From the NCBI GenBank assembly GCA_965369635.1, contig CBDURC010000164.1, positions 1 to 6,871 on the forward strand: a stretch of DNA of 6,871 bases, in the 5' to 3' direction. Position numbers and translations under genes: made by a program. The stretch is from UBA3071 sp965369635. GTDB lineage: Bacteria > Chloroflexota > Anaerolineae > UBA3071. The first letter of the stretch is position 1. Each line of letters starts with the position of its first letter. The notes beneath the pieces were generated by a model. That model was given only the letters and a program-made list of their open reading frames with translations, did not search any database and was not told the origin of the DNA. Positions 5,786-6,871 of the stretch are shown in pieces.

Positions 5786-6871
5786 ATGAGCAAGTTCAAG
5801 TGGATCCTCGTTGCGCTTCTGCTGCTGCCCCTGGTGTCAGGATGCGACCAGGTGTTCGAGGTGCGGCTGCTGGACTCACCCACATGGACACCCCCCCCAG
5901 TCTCCGGGTCATCGTCGACCCCTGATGTGGACGCGACCGTTGCGGCGGCTGTGCAGGCCACCAACACTGCTGTGGCGCAGACGCCGGAGCCCACACCGAG
6001 TCCCACACCCACTAGCCGTGTTGTCCAGCCGACGAGCACGGCCACACCAACCCGCTGGCCAGCAACAGCTATGCCTACGGGTCTTCCTCCTACGCTTACC
6101 CCCACGCCCTGGCCTGAGCCGATTCGTATACGATTCGCTGCGGGCGCGACGTCGGCCAGCGTGACCGGCCTCTTGGAGCAGAACGGTTCCGCCATCTACG
6201 TGCTGCGCGCCCTGGCAAGCCAGACGATGCAAGTCGTCGCCGCGCCGGCCGGGGGCGTGAACTTCTCCGTCTGGGGAGCGGACGGGACAGTTCTGAAGAG
6301 CTACGGAGCCGAGGCAACAGAATGGCATATTGAGTTGCCCTCAACCCAGGACTACTTCATCCATCTCGTCTCCACTCAGGAGACAAGCTACACCCTGACC
6401 GTGACCATCCCTCCGCTGTCGCCTGAACCTTCCATCGAGGTCATCTCCCCCAACGGCGGCGAGCAGTGGCTAGAGGGCAACACCTATGACATCATCTGGG
6501 CCTCGTCGGGGGTGGAGAAAGTGGCCATCGCCGTGGCGACGGGCGGCAAAGACCTGGGCATCATCGCTTCTGCAGTGGACGCCGGAATCGGGCAATACTC
6601 ATGGGGGATTGCTCCTGGTTTGATCAGCAAATTCGGAGTGGTCAAGTCGGACTCGATGAGGCTCAGGATCTTCGACAGCAGCGCCCCCATGCTATATGAC
6701 GAAAACGACGGGTCATTCACGGTCATGGTCCCGCGCATCCAGTTCGCTCCCGGTGGCACATCTGCCACGGTGACCGGTTATGTGCAGCGGAACGGCGCGT
6801 TCCGGTATGTGCTCCGAGCCTTTGCCGGCCAGGCGATGGAGGTCACCATCACATCGCCCAACAGCGATGTG
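5786..6871 (+). CDS. Secreted lipoprotein with Pro/Thr linker and Kre9/KNH-like domain (partial, runs off the right edge)
   Basis: The reading frame stays open for 362 codons from the ATG at 5786 to the window end, so the C-terminus is missing. Residues 1-20 are a lipoprotein signal (SKFK positive start, leucine core, lipobox LVSGC with C20 as lipidated cysteine). Residues 31-112 are a Pro/Thr-rich linker with an ATVAAAVQATNTAVA segment (50-64), a style common in Chloroflexota surface proteins. A beta-rich domain follows (about 113-209). Residues 216-313 resemble the Kre9/KNH (Ser-Thr-rich, GPI-anchor-like) beta-sandwich family: ISPNGGEQWLEGNTYDIIWASS near its start and FTV at its end. A second copy of the first domain begins at 318; 20 of 36 aligned residues match. 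An AAGGAAG ribosome site precedes the start. The role is unknown: probably an extracytoplasmic adhesion, binding or sensory protein. It lies directly downstream of the kinase gene on the same strand, with its own regulatory region between. Confidence 0.85.
   Translation, partial: MSKFKWILVALLLLPLVSGCDQVFEVRLLDSPTWTPPPVSGSSSTPDVDATVAAAVQATNTAVAQTPEPTPSPTPTSRVVQPTSTATPTRWPATAMPTGLPPTLTPTPWPEPIRIRFAAGATSASVTGLLEQNGSAIYVLRALASQTMQVVAAPAGGVNFSVWGADGTVLKSYGAEATEWHIELPSTQDYFIHLVSTQETSYTLTVTIPPLSPEPSIEVISPNGGEQWLEGNTYDIIWASSGVEKVAIAVATGGKDLGIIASAVDAGIGQYSWGIAPGLISKFGVVKSDSMRLRIFDSSAPMLYDENDGSFTVMVPRIQFAPGGTSATVTGYVQRNGAFRYVLRAFAGQAMEVTITSPNSDV
5891..5898 (+). repeat. Run of eight C in the lipoprotein coding region
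   Basis: The homopolymer covers codons 36-38, at the start of the Pro/Thr linker. Gaining one C would put the ribosome in a frame that stops at 5923-5925; losing one would lead to a stop at 6162-6164. Either change removes all the folded domains. Slippage at such tracts is a known switch in some surface proteins, but the tract is short and no evidence of variation is available here. Confidence 0.6.
6131..6847 (+). repeat. Duplicated domain start within the lipoprotein
   Basis: Residues 116-151 (6131-6238) and 319-354 (6740-6847) align without gaps with 20 of 36 identities, including the shared core VTG, NG, YVLRA, Q and M. The second copy is cut by the window end. The Kre9/KNH-like domain lies between them, so the unit may alternate further in the missing part. 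Confidence 0.75.

Noticed and set aside
5314..6195. 293-codon minus-strand frame
   Set aside because: It spans the end of the kinase gene and the start of the lipoprotein gene. Its Val/Gly-rich low-complexity stretch is simply the complement of the Pro/Thr linker.
6484..6768. 94-codon minus-strand frame
   Set aside because: It is antisense to the Kre9/KNH-like domain, which is well supported on the plus strand.

Overview
The window looks like chromosomal DNA of a GC-rich bacterium, most likely Chloroflexota (Anaerolineae/Caldilineae-like). The main taxonomic clue is the last gene. It encodes a lipoprotein whose mature part opens with an ATVAAAVQAT-type segment, followed by a long Pro/Thr (TPxPTP) linker and then beta-sandwich domains, an architecture I associate with that phylum. 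The permease-USP-DUF389 fusion at the left fits the same assignment. This is inference from style, not a database match.

Layout: (1) 95-3382, minus strand: a 1095-residue membrane protein that joins an APC-type permease, two universal-stress-protein (USP) domains and a DUF389 membrane domain in one chain. (2) 3383-3744: a divergent regulatory region with a good sigma70-type promoter on each strand and a perfect 9-bp dyad over the minus-strand -35. (3) 3745-4500, plus strand: an OmpR-family response regulator, best started at GTG 3745. (4) 4501-4654: a 154-bp non-coding insertion with perfect 10-bp terminal inverted repeats, flanked by a GTAG duplication and filled with GC-rich palindromes; it is a MITE-like element. 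(5) 4668-5570, plus strand: a single-pass histidine kinase with no recognisable sensor domain. (6) 5571-5785: an intergenic region with three 7-bp direct repeats at an exact 11-bp period (the classical geometry of an OmpR/PhoB-type box) and a 6-bp dyad. (7) 5786 to the right edge, plus strand: a secreted lipoprotein, cut by the window end, with two copies of a short domain around a Kre9/KNH-like domain.

How they may work together: regulator and kinase form a two-component pair. Removing the insertion and one GTAG copy leaves the regulator stop codon only 9 nt before the kinase ATG, so the pair was probably a tight operon that the element later split. The regulator stop codon and part of the kinase Shine-Dalgarno now lie in the two copies of the target-site duplication. 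The regulator is a natural candidate to bind the 11-bp-phased repeats before the lipoprotein gene, and perhaps the dyad in the divergent region. That would link regulator, lipoprotein and transporter/stress protein in one envelope-response locus. The link is inferred from layout only.
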